Below the pieces are notes generated by a model. It made no database searches. It saw only the letters and a program-made list of their open reading frames with translations, and was not told the origin of the DNA. Below are positions 37,501-50,000 of a stretch of DNA of 64,000 bases, one piece after another; position 1 is the stretch's first letter; each line of letters starts with the position of its first letter. The DNA lies in contig CP136061.1 in the NCBI GenBank assembly GCA_032622095.1, forward strand, positions 24,802,991-24,866,990. The letters are read 5' to 3'. The position numbers and the translations under genes are program-made. This stretch comes from Siphonodentalium dalli. Its lineage: Eukaryota; Mollusca; Scaphopoda; Gadilida; Siphonodentaliidae.

Positions 37501-40500
37501 GTTTGGAGTTTGGGATGATACCCGGGAAGATTTGAAAGGGCTGTCAGCCCTCGCCTACAACCCACTTTTGGATGATTTAATTTCGTTGAAGAGCGATTGT
37601 AGGGTTTGTGAGTTTGTAAGTAGATTACTATCTTCCCATATACAGTAGGTGTTTGCCTACTGTCCATGGGTGGATGCCACCGCAACAAGAAGCAAAGCCC
37701 CCATTCATTCTAATAATTGATAGTTCTTATATAGCTGCTAGCCGTCTTATGCTAGTTTAGATTAATCCCAGTTTAGTGCTAGTCTACAGCATATAGATTA
37801 ATCCCAGATTAGTGCTAGTCTACATGTAGATTAATCAACTTAAGTGTAGTATAGCAATAACTGTCACTAACCTGTCCCGCATGTCGTACCGGAGTAGCCG
37901 TCACTGCATGTGCAATTATAGCCATTAACGAGGTCGGTGCACAACCCGGAATTCTGACATGGAGAAGAACTGCATTCATTGATGTCTAGAATCGAGAGAT
38001 TGACAATTATCCAACGCCCCGATATATCTAGTGGTAACAATCTCACAAAGCTCTCTCATCGACTCACAAAATACATGTTTGTATCTTTACTAAAACGAGA
38101 ATTATTGGGGACGGTCGTGTAGAAACAGTAGTGAACTGTTGAAATGTGACAAATATATATTCCACCATTCTACCATATTCCGAATGTCCGGAATAACTGA
38201 ATACATGCCGGACATTGGATAACTAAGACAAATACTCAGTCAGGAATACCGTTCATCAAATTACATCAATATTGTTGTAATGTTATACATTCTAGTAAAT
38301 TTGACATGATACTGTAGGTTATTGTGAATTAAATACGAACATGCGAGTAACATTTCGTATCTCACTCACAACGATATTCAAGGAAATTCCATACGAAAGC
38401 GATGGGATTTAATTTACGTTTTGTTCTAGCCTACATGTTTATTAGTCTTGACAAATATGGACATATAGGTGTCGCCTCGAGCGGGAATTTATGAGACCTA
38501 CATTTTTGATTAGCATGTACATAGAACTTCTGGAACCGTATGTTGCATTTGCCTGATAGGCGGACTTTGTTTTCACCGCATGGTTTTATTGAGGCATCTG
38601 ACAGGGGGGGGGGGGTAATAAATTATTTGCAGGAAGGTATGCCGGGGTGGGTGGGTGTCCCGAGGGGCAAAACACACGTTTTTTACAACCTCATGCAATT
38701 TTTTTTACTAAAGACCTTTTGTGGCCTTATTTGACATTTGCAACAGTTTAAAACATATTATAAGAATTTATAACAGCAAAAACACCATATTTATGTTACT
38801 GGAACCTCATATGGGCCTTCGTGGAGATGATATTAAGTTATGGCATGTTGCATATGGGGTGGTGGGGTGACAAAATTCCTTCTGGACACCCTTCGGAAAG
38901 AAGCTTCGAGAAATGTAAAATTGAAATAAATAAACTTGTCTTGATGTAACTAAAGCCTAGACCATTGTGTGCATGGAAAAAGAGCGAGCATCTACCTCAA
39001 ACATTAATGTGAATATCAATGGCTAGAATATAACTGTCATCACACTGTTCATCAGTGCGTCAAGCCAATCAGCGAATTATTTGCATGTCTATCAACTCAT
39101 ATAATCTGCTACTCTCACAACACCTAAAATATCAAAGTCTGGCATAGAGACTGTTTGTGATTTATTATAACAGACGTTGATCCAGTAACTAACAAAAGTG
39201 TTAAGGCATAATGCTAGATAATGGGCTGGTTGACAGACTAATCGGGGAAATGGTTAGAAATCATGGAATTGTTTGTATCCTGTACAATGACCTAAGTTTG
39301 CATAAAAAATAAATTTGTCCTGATGTAACTAATGCCTAGATCAGTGTGTGCATGAAAAAAGAGCGAGCAACTGTCTTTAACATTAATGTGACTATCAATG
39401 GGTAGAAAATATCTTTCATCAGTTCATCAAGATAATCATTGAATTATTTGCATGTCTGTCAACTCAGATGATCTCTCACAAGACCTAGAATATCCAAGTC
39501 TGGTATAGTGCTGTGACTGCTTGAATATCTATATATATAAATGAGTAGGATCTGTCTGGATTTTTCTCTCAGACCCCTGGACCGAGTTCAACCAAATTCG
39601 AACCATGAACTCGAGATACCCTGGCAGATGTTATAACGCTGTTAGTTTTTCAAAATTTTGAATTAAAAAAATAAAATAAAATTGGTTTTGTTAAATTTAG
39701 AAAGGAATTCAATCAGATTCAAACTAAAAAAAAATTAAAACAATATATAAAAATCAAAATGTTTCAATGATCAAAATGTGCTTGATCAGCACAAAGGGAC
39801 CGCCGCTAAATAAAGCCTCTGTCTAAGATCAAAATATGCGCGAAGTCACACAAAGGAAGCCTGTTTCGGCTAGTTTAGTATAATAGAAGTAAGTTGCTCG
39901 AGCAGATTAACGCAAGTGGTATGGAATAATTATGTTAGATAATGGGCTGGTTGACAGACTAATCAGGAATTATGGAATTGTGTGTATCATGCACAATGAC
40001 CTAGGTTTACATGCATATGATCAGCAATTTATAAAACACTTTTTTTTCAATTAAAACATACAAGTGAAGTGATATCAATAGAGTTTTATGCGGTTTTAGA
40101 CCAAATTTAGTGAAATTTGGGCGGTGGGTGTAAAACAATTGGGACTAAAAAATGTTTTTTGCAGGTTTGGGGGTGGTGGGTCCCCGAAAATGCCAGATGC
40201 AAAAAAACGGCATACCTTCCGGCAAATATTTTACTACCCCCCCCCCCCTCATCTGATGACAAATCGGTCATTTCTTAAATAAAGCTGAGATATTTGACAG
40301 AGTATATGCACACATTTCGAGAAGAGATATTCGTCCAATTGTGATACAAGAGAATGGGGCGATAATCAGGTTAATGTAATACATGTAACCATTGAATCTT
40401 AGAATGACAGGTGAGAGAATATGACGATTCACGCAAAGTGTTGTATTTCGTTTCTTATAAGACAAAAAGTAAGACGGTTATTACCATTATTTTATACCAT

Positions 40501-40974
40501 AGGAAACTTCTGCCAATTAGCTACGTTCTAATATATCATTTATCGCTGTTGGCCGCATTATTTTCTATCAAAGGCAGAAAAATCACCCCCTAAAGCTAGC
40601 TAAGAGGCGTCAGCCGTCGGGATGTGGTATAAGGTACAGTGTACACAGAACGCAAGATTATATGCCAAATTGCGTAATTAACACAATGGCCGTTGATGGA
40701 CTGCTAAGTTATTGTTTAATATACAGGTTTCGATATTAAGTAACAATATTACATAATGTACCTCCTGACTCGAAGTTTTAATAAATTATAGATTTTTCCC
40801 CAAAAGGATAATCTAATACGCAAGATGTCTTCTTCCCGGAGGCAAAAAAATAAGAAAAGAATGTAATAAGGGTGGAGATAATTAGGGTATATGGTAATTT
40901 CAGATGGCTGCCAATATGGTGGCCGATATATAGGAGGGAATTGTGAAATGGCTTAACTAACACAACGTCCTTTG

Positions 40975-41053
<79 letters not shown>

Positions 41054-44000
41054 CCCGATCCATAGACTAGAACATTTAAGTGAAAATAAGTATTTTCAAT
41101 AGAAGACGAATAACTCTATCTTTAAAATATAGAGTTATTCCCCTTCATTGAAAATAATACTCTTTCACAACAAAACCAGATGGAATTTAAGCACAAGGAT
41201 ACTTCGGTAACTCAACAAAAACAACATGTTCACAGTTTATTACACTGGATAAGTTAATAATACAATGTTTTGGACCTTCCCCTTTCAAATGGTATATAAT
41301 ATGGCATATATTTTATATATGTGATCTGGGGGGTTCGAAAATTAATGGGTCCTTTAATTATAACAAAAACCACTAACCTGTCCCGCATGTCGTGCCAGAG
41401 TAGCCGCCACTGCACGTGCAAATATAGCCATTAACGAGATCGGTGCATAACCCGGAATTCTGACACGGAGAAGAACTGCATTCATCGATGTCTGGAATCG
41501 AGAGATTGAAAATTACAGAACGTCCGTAGAGCCCTATATATGTAGAAGGATAATACTAATAATTGATAGTTCTTATATAGCTGCTAGCCGGCTGGTGCTA
41601 GTTTAGATTAATCCCAGATTAGTGCGAGTCTACATATAGATTAATCCCAGATTAGTGCTAGTCTATATGTAGATTAATACAGATTAGTGCTAGTCTACAT
41701 GTAGATTAATACAGATTAGTGCTAGTCTACATGTAGATTAATACAGATTAGTGCTAGTCTACATATAGATTAATCCCAGATTAGTGCGAGTCTACATATA
41801 GATAAATCCCATATTAGTGCTAGTCTACATGTAGATTAATACAGATTAGTCTAGTATAGTAATAACTGTCACTAACCTGTACCACATGTCGTACCGGAGT
41901 ATCCGTCACTGCATGCGCAATTATAGCCGTTAACGAGGTCGGTGCATAACCCGGAATTCTGGCATGGAGAAGAACTGCATTCGTTGATGTCTGAAAATTA
42001 TCCAATGCCCCGATATATCTAGTGGTAACAATCTCACAAAGCTCTCTCATCGACTCACAAAATACATGTTTGTATCTTTACTAAAGCGAGAATTATTGGG
42101 GACGGTCGTGTAGAAACAGTAGTGAACTGTTGAAAGGGACAAATATATATTCTATCATTCAACCATATTCCGAATGTCTGGAATAACTAAAGACATGCCA
42201 GACACTGTATAAGGAAGACAAATACCCAGTCAGTAAATTTGGCATGGTACTGTAGGTTATTCTGAATTAAACACAAACGTGCGAATAACATTTCGTGTCT
42301 CACACATAACGACATTCAAGGAATGTCCATGCGAAAGCGATGGCCTTCCATTTACGTTTTCTTCTGGCCTACATGTATATTAGTCTTGGCAAATATGGAC
42401 ATAGGTGTCGCCTCGATAGGGAATTCATGAGACCTACATTTGCGATTAGCATGAACACTTAAATTTCGTGAACCGTATGTTGGATTTGCCAGATAGGCGG
42501 ACTTTTTTTCTCACCGCGTGGTTAAAGTGAGGCATCTGATGACAAAATCTGTCATTTCTTAAATAAAGCTGACATATTTGACAGAGTATATTCACACCTT
42601 TCGAGATGAGATATTTGTCCAATTTTGATACCAGAGAATGGGGCGATAATCAGATTAATGTAATACATGTAACTATTGAATCAAGGAATGACGCTGCCGC
42701 CGATATGAGTGCTTCGGCTTCTTTTTCGGATGCTTCGCGTATCTTTCTTGCCCATTCTGTGATTGCTGCGATACCAGCGGCGGTGATGGTGTTACTGGTG
42801 CTGGTGGTGCTGGTGGTGGAGATGGAGGACACCGGCATGTGTTGGTTCTCCGGTGTCCTTGGTGGAAACGTATCCATCTCGACCCCGAAGTCAGCGGCAT
42901 GAACATCGGGGGTGGTGTCCGCGTCCCTGTATCCGCTGACCTCGGCGACGATAATAGCAGAACCTCCGGCAGATCAACGGCGTCCCTGCCACTGGTGGTG
43001 ATATCGTCGTGGGATGCCAAGTGGGGGGAGCTGGGCGTCTCTCAGCTAACCCCTGTATCTACCTGGCCTTCCTGTCGGCGTCCCTGCGTCGGCGCGACGG
43101 TGTCTTCTTTTTCTTTCCTTTCTTCTTGGCCTGGTCCCAGATGTCCAAGTCCCCGTACCGGATGGTAGGTCGCTGGTGGAATCCAGCTTCCGAGGTACCG
43201 CCAGCAGAGGGTTCTGCTGGAACAGTCCGGTACACAAAGGATAGACGCACATTGCCTCCTTTAGCCTGGGTAAGAGTCCATCTAAAGATATCCACAATGC
43301 GCAGTATATCCATGGCAGCGACAACAACAGAAGGGATTAGCAACATAATCCCCTGCCAAGAACAAAAACGTTCACACCGGAATCGCTCGGGCGGCTAGGA
43401 TCTTTTCAGATCGGCCACAAAACTCACAAGCGATCCCGCTCAGCCGGCCGGAACAGCGACAAGTCATAGAGCTAAGAGCATGTATAACCTGCCCACTCAT
43501 CGGCTAGCCGAGGAAATGAGAACAACGTTGACCAATCAAATGAATGCGTCAGGCTGGCGCGCGATAGGACGATGAAGGAGCCTCATTTTGGGTCTTCCTC
43601 TTCAAGTTCCGACATTTTAATTTGGTAAGCGTGAGAAGGAATTCGAATTCAAGGATTTGATATGTAAGTATAACATTTTATACGGTATATGCATGCACAT
43701 ACATGTTTATGGAAGCAATCTAATTTGCCAGTATCATTGACCATTGTGCATTTCAGACTAGGTGAGAATATATTGAACTAATTGATTCATGACTCATGTT
43801 CTGATCGATACGACGGTACACGTGACACGTAGTTCATAATGAACGTAATCTAATTTCTATTCTAAAGTAGAATATTACTTGATTACTTTTGATTACATTC
43901 GTTTTGAACTACGTGGCACGTGGTGGAGAACACACACACACAACTTGATATTTCGTCATATGAGGCTGCACTGTTAAAAATCACCGTCATAATCGACGGC

Positions 44001-47000
44001 CTAGCGTCATAATCGACGACCCCACACCGTTCCACCAGTTTGACGGCCCCACACCGTTATTTTATGTGCCCATGAAAATTGTCTAAATTACATATTTTCG
44101 TCATTCAAAGTTATGGCCTGAAAATAGTATATTTATCGGCGACCATATTATATACGGCAATTACTCCATACAGTAGGACTGAATCTTACTCTGCTGATAT
44201 TTAAAAGATATTATTTGTTGCTCTAACCCCACGATTTACTCTTCTTCATCTTGAAGAGGTGCCTCGAAAAGTCAACGGGGGAATTTCATAACAAGACAAG
44301 ACAAGTCAAGGTTAAGTTACTCGTTTTAGCAAAGCTCATTAAAAACTCCATTTTGTATTTCACAATCGTGACAATGAGTATTTGATCGATATTTGGCGTA
44401 AATTGTTTGTTTTTGGGAACCTGTTACCTTTTCGATTGTGGACTGTTGTAAAGAGGGTCTGATTTCGGTTCCTTTGATAACCGGACAAGTTTAAATTCTG
44501 CGAAAATCAACTTAATCATTGACAATTTCCACTAAGATATTCATGTCAAACATGGCATGATCCAGGGTCTCACTTCATTCAGAATTCAGTGCTGTGTTGA
44601 CTGACAGTTGTGACTTAGTATCAAAACACTAGCACATTTACTGACACTTGAGGATACAGGTACAATTAACACGAGCTTCGGTGTCAACCAATAGTGACAA
44701 TAATAACAACAACAACTCAACGAGCAGCTATTTCTATTATAATGTTGAAAATGCAGTTGACAGTTTTCAGATTCTGATTCAAGTGATTGTTTCAAAGCAC
44801 ATCATCCCACATCCATGTACATTTACAAGAGAGGATATACATATACTGTGTGCACCAGTGTAATTCACAAGAAATTCATGGCAAACATGGTATGATCCAT
44901 GGTCTCACTTCATTCAGACTTCAGTGCTGTGTTGACTGTAGTGACTTAGTATCTAAACACTGGCACATTTACTGACACTTGAGGATACAGGTACAATTAA
45001 CACGGGCTTCAATGTCAACCAATAGTGACAATAATAACAACAACAATTGAACGAGCAGCTATTTCTATTATAATGTTGAAAATGCAGTTGACAGTGTTCA
45101 GAATCTGATTCAAGTGATTGTTTCAGAGCACATCATCCCACATGCATGTACATTTACATGAGAGGATATACATGTAATGTGTGCACCAGTGTAATTCACA
45201 AGAACTTCAAAGTCAACAACACCGTAAACAATGAACTGACGCCACGCAGTGATGGATGACCACATACCGGTATCTTCAATTCCAACTTTACAATTACTCA
45301 GACCAATTCATCCCGTGTTCATCAATTTTCATTGAAACGTTTGGATATGAGACATTGTCATCATTCGCCATGTTATTGTCAAGTTACCGGTATTACGACA
45401 ATATACCTGAAGTACACTATTACATGTAGTTCGATGTTCTTATCAAATAATCTTTGGAGGACTCTCTGATATTTCATGGAAAATGTGCGACTACAGGAGA
45501 AGATTGTCGCCAAGTCATTGTGCACAGTTATAATGGGATCTGCTGTTGTCTTGAAGGTTCCAATCCCAACTAGCTGCTATTGATTCCGGTATATACAGTA
45601 CAGTACCAGTCAAAAGAAGTGGTATATTAAGCCCGCTATTTTCGCACCCAATATCGCAATAATAGTGCAAGTGGAAACGCTTATAAGCATGTCGCTTGTG
45701 ATATTATTGCAATATTTGCACTTAATATCTCGATATTTTGCGCTTAATATTGCGACATCTTGCGCTCACAATTGTGACATTTTAAATCAAATTATTGCTT
45801 CTTCTATATTGTTTATTGTATAAATAGAGACAATGTTTTAGATAGGCATATAATTATAGTTGTAAATGCTATATGTACACTATATGCACAGTATTTATCT
45901 AATATTATCTAAATATAACACTATCGGGTCTGTATGAAATTTAGCGCGCTTAATATCGCAATATGTTGCGTTGAATATTGCAATAATAAGCGGGACTGAT
46001 TGTTTGGTATTGTGCTATAATCACACGTTTTTCTAAATTGAACACCCTCAATATCACAATAAAAGCGCGCCTAAAAATACCACTTCTTCTGACTGGTACA
46101 GTATTGTCATGATGTACGGATACACCTGTTAAAACAAAAACTGTGTTTACAAGTGACTGGACAATTTCACGCCTGATACATATATGTTACCAAAAAGTAT
46201 GCCATTAAGATATTTTACTTTTACATGTACATAAATTTGAGTTTTAACTGTGAAACATGTAGCTTTGTTTTTTATGGCTGAAAATGGCATGCCGATTCAT
46301 GTTTTAGAATGGTCGAAATTAGTATTACTCAGAACTGAATAGTGTTGGGTTGGCTTATTTTTATTTACAGCCATATTTATACAGTAGTTAGTAAAAGGGT
46401 TTCAAAGACGAACACATTACGCGTGCGCAGCCTTTTCCGGACTAAATTCTATGAGGCAGATGACAAGCTTGATCCTCTGCAAACTGCAAAGTTTCATAAG
46501 TATCGTAAACTACATGTCTGATCATAACATAAGAACTAAGATGTATATTTTAGTTACGAATAATACTAGTTTCGACCATTCAAAAACATATGAATCGTAA
46601 TGCCTACCGGGAAATCATATTTTCACCATGGCAACCTGGCTAATTCTATATAGTAAATTAGCAAATAAAGAGCAAAACATTGGTGTTGACCCATGAACAA
46701 TACCATTGGTCTGACCTTTATTAGTTACGGTCTTGATATTAATTAAGGGTGCTGAACCGTAAAAAATACAACGGTCTGCAGTTCCTGGTTACAGTCTGCC
46801 AGTTACTTTAACGGTTTTATACCATGGAACATGCTATGGCCTGACTGTATATTTAACGGTCAAATGTTGGCAGCGATGTTGCGCGGTCTCAGACCGTTAA
46901 AGCGGCGGTATTATACCGTGGAAATTTGCTACGGTCTGACCGTATGTTTAACGGTCAAAAGTTGGCAGCGATGCTGCGCGGTCTCTGACCGTTGAAACTA

Positions 47001-50000
47001 CGGTGTTTTTTTAACAGCGTGGAAAGGTCGTATCCCGCTACATTTTGTCAAGTTAACTTCCCAAACGTCGTATGGTCCGTAAAAGATATACCTTAAATAA
47101 AGCATGTGTAGCGGAACAAGGTCTCGTTCTGTCTATATATGTATTGCCGTTTTGCTGCATCCCTGATCTTCGTCTTGGCACAGCCATCGTTGTAGGTCCC
47201 GGATGTGGTTAAACGCCGTCAATACGGGTAGAGTTATTGTTCGTGGCAAGTTCGTTTTTGTATACGTTTCAAGGTGTACTTTTTCACAGACAGAATGTGT
47301 CAATGTTCCGCTATTTTTGGCGTCTCTCCGAGGGTTGCATGCGCTTCCAGTTGTCTAATGTCGCCCCAAAATAGGCATTAGTTCTCTGGAAGTTGAGTTA
47401 ACCCTTTACTTCCCGAAGCCTTCTTCCGTAATTTCTTAAAGCGATTCCCTGTAAAATCGCACCTTTTTTGGACACATTCGATATTTGATGGGTCTTGGTT
47501 CCTTTCTGGGTATCGGCCTCTTCCTTTCTGGGCCAAAGTTAATGGTAATTAACTAGCCTGCATTCTTCTGGTACAGCTCACATATGTGAACTCACTGGGG
47601 GTTGTACGATGAGAGCTTGAACGTTCACAGATGTGAACTATTTTTCTAAGTATCTTAACCTGCTAATCTTATGATACCTAACACTCTTAAAGTGGACATT
47701 TCCGTTCTGAAGTAGTTACTTGCTTGATATTCACCACTCTCTTAAAATGGAAACCCCGATATTTATTATTAGTATTTGTTATCAGTTCCGGTAAATCTAT
47801 ATGGATATATTATGGATGCCCTAATTTTGTCCTCTTAAAAGGGAAGTCCCCTTTCTAGTCTGCTTCCATTGTCGTTCATCATTTTTGGCCAGTTATAGGG
47901 CCTAATAAATTATTAATATTTCCAATCTCTCTTATTTTTGGGTTAAGGGTGGAAAAACCTGGGAAATTGTAACAGACATACCCATCTATTGGCATAATTC
48001 TTGTCAGGGTCGCTGAAACCAAATTCCGTCCTGTTACACTGGGGGCTCGTCCGGGATGTTTTAAGGGGTTTTCAGCCCCTTAAATCAGTTATATGGTCAT
48101 AGATTCGTCATCGGGGTCATGGGGGCACATTAATATAGATATTCCAAATTGGTTTGATGATTCTAGTGAGTCCATTTTGACTCGGGAAGGAAGAGCAACT
48201 CCACATTCTGGAGAAACAAATCCCTACAGAGGTTATACACCTTATCAGGGTGGGGCACAGCATGTCGGTTTCTTGGACATGGAACCTCAAGGGAAGAGTA
48301 ACAGCAAAACTGCTGATTATAATCAAAGAGTGTTTGCTAGTAACAGTTTGGAGGATAGCCCAGTGCAAAAAGTTTACACTTCCACTCCTAAGAATGAATT
48401 TAGGAATCCTGATGTTTTAACTCAGCCTCAACATTTGTCACTTAAAGGGACTTCAAATCTCCTTGGGAAAATTCAGAGGTATCAAATACCCCACGAAACA
48501 TCAGCTATTCAGTGTGGAACACAGTGTGATTATGTTCAGTATCATTCCCCTCAACTCAAGGGCATTTTGATTAAAGGGTGTGATGTTTCTGAGCATCGTG
48601 AATCTTGTCCAAGCACTAATAGTGCTAAAAAAGTTTCGCTTCTTTTGATGGTAACAACTCTGGTTCAAATATGAAATATGTCTTAATGAGACGGCCGTCC
48701 AAGGATCCTGAAAAGTTTGATGGTCGTGCCTGGGAATGGAGAGATTTTGTCTTTCAATTTGAACAGGTAGCGACCTGGAACGATTGGAACGAAATTGAGA
48801 AGGTTCAACAGTTGTGTATGGCAATGAGAGGTAGTGCACATCGACTGTTGGGAGACTTGGGAGAGTTGTCTACATTGTCTTACCTTGAATTGAAATCATT
48901 GTTGGGACAGCGATTCAATCCTCCTGAACGAGAGCCTGCCTACAGGGTCGAATTTCAAAATAGGGTTAGACAATCAAAGGAAAGTCTCTCTGATTTTGGG
49001 TATTCATTAAGGCGTTTGTGTTCACTTACCTATCCTCAAATTACATTTGAGTCACGGGAAGTTTATGTTGTTGACAAGTTCATTGATGGCATTGCCAGTT
49101 TAGAACTGAAGAAGCATATACAGTTTCATCACCCTACATCTTTGGAGTCTGCTATCAGCCGGGTCGAAGAGTATGAGGCTTTTGTGGGTAAGCAGAGAGT
49201 TTGTCAGAAACCTCAGACATACAATGACGCTCCTGACGAAAATTTCTACTCAGTGAATAAAGAAAATCAAAGTGGTTCCCACTCCAACAATTATAAATTA
49301 TAGATTTTCCCCCAAAAAGATAATCTAATACGCAATTTGTCTTCTTCTCGGAAGGTAAAAACAAGGAGAAAAGAATGTAGTAAGGGTGGAGATAATTAGC
49401 GTATACGGTAACTTCGTTCCGTCTTGGTTTAAAAACTGGCCTAATAACTCCAAGATGGCTGCCAATATGGTGGCCGGTATATAGGTGGGAATTGTGCAAT
49501 TTGTAAGAATGCACGATTACTTACCAAATGGCTTAGCTAACACAACGGCCTTTGATAAACTGCTACACTATTATTTAATATACATATCTCGATACATCGA
49601 CTAGAACATTTAAGTGAAAATAAGTATGTTTCAATGGAAGGGGAATAACTCTATCTTTAAAATATAGAGTTATTCCCCTCCATTGAAAATTATACACTTT
49701 GCACAACAAAATCAGATGGAATTTAAGCACAAGAAAACTTCGGTGACTCAACAAAAACAACATGCTCACTGTGTATTACACCGGATACGATAATAATACA
49801 ATGTTTCGGACCTTCTTCTTTCAAATGGTATATAATATGGCATATATTTTATATATGTGATCTGGGGTTAGAAAATTAAGTGGGCCTTTAATTATAACAA
49901 ACACCACTAACCTGTCCCGCATGTCGTACCGGAGTAGCCGCCACTACACGTGCAATAATAGCCATTAACGAGGTCGGTGCATAACCCGGAATTCTGACAC

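Larger units (their letters stand above)
43969..47021 (+). mobile_element. ~3-kb inverted-repeat element, copy A (termini with iterated ACGGTC words)
   Basis: Left end CACTGTTAAAAATCACCGT; right end, reverse complement, CACGCTGTTAAAAAAACACCG. The right 280 bp is packed with AACGGTC and GACCGTT in both orientations, and the left 90 bp with CGACGG/ACACCGTT. The interior matches 57,190-60,055 in reverse complement (for example 44,530-44,700 with 58,960-59,160, and 45,570-45,790 with 58,310-58,490). No ORF above 75 codons, so non-autonomous. Class unknown; no clear target duplication. Confidence 0.65.

Noticed and set aside
38540..38734. Small Gly-rich ORF at the hAT-like left end
   Set aside because: It crosses the insertion junction and the G tract.
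43980..44060. ACGGTC-type iterons as a replication origin
   Set aside because: They mark the end of a mobile element copy and recur at its other end; nothing else supports an origin.
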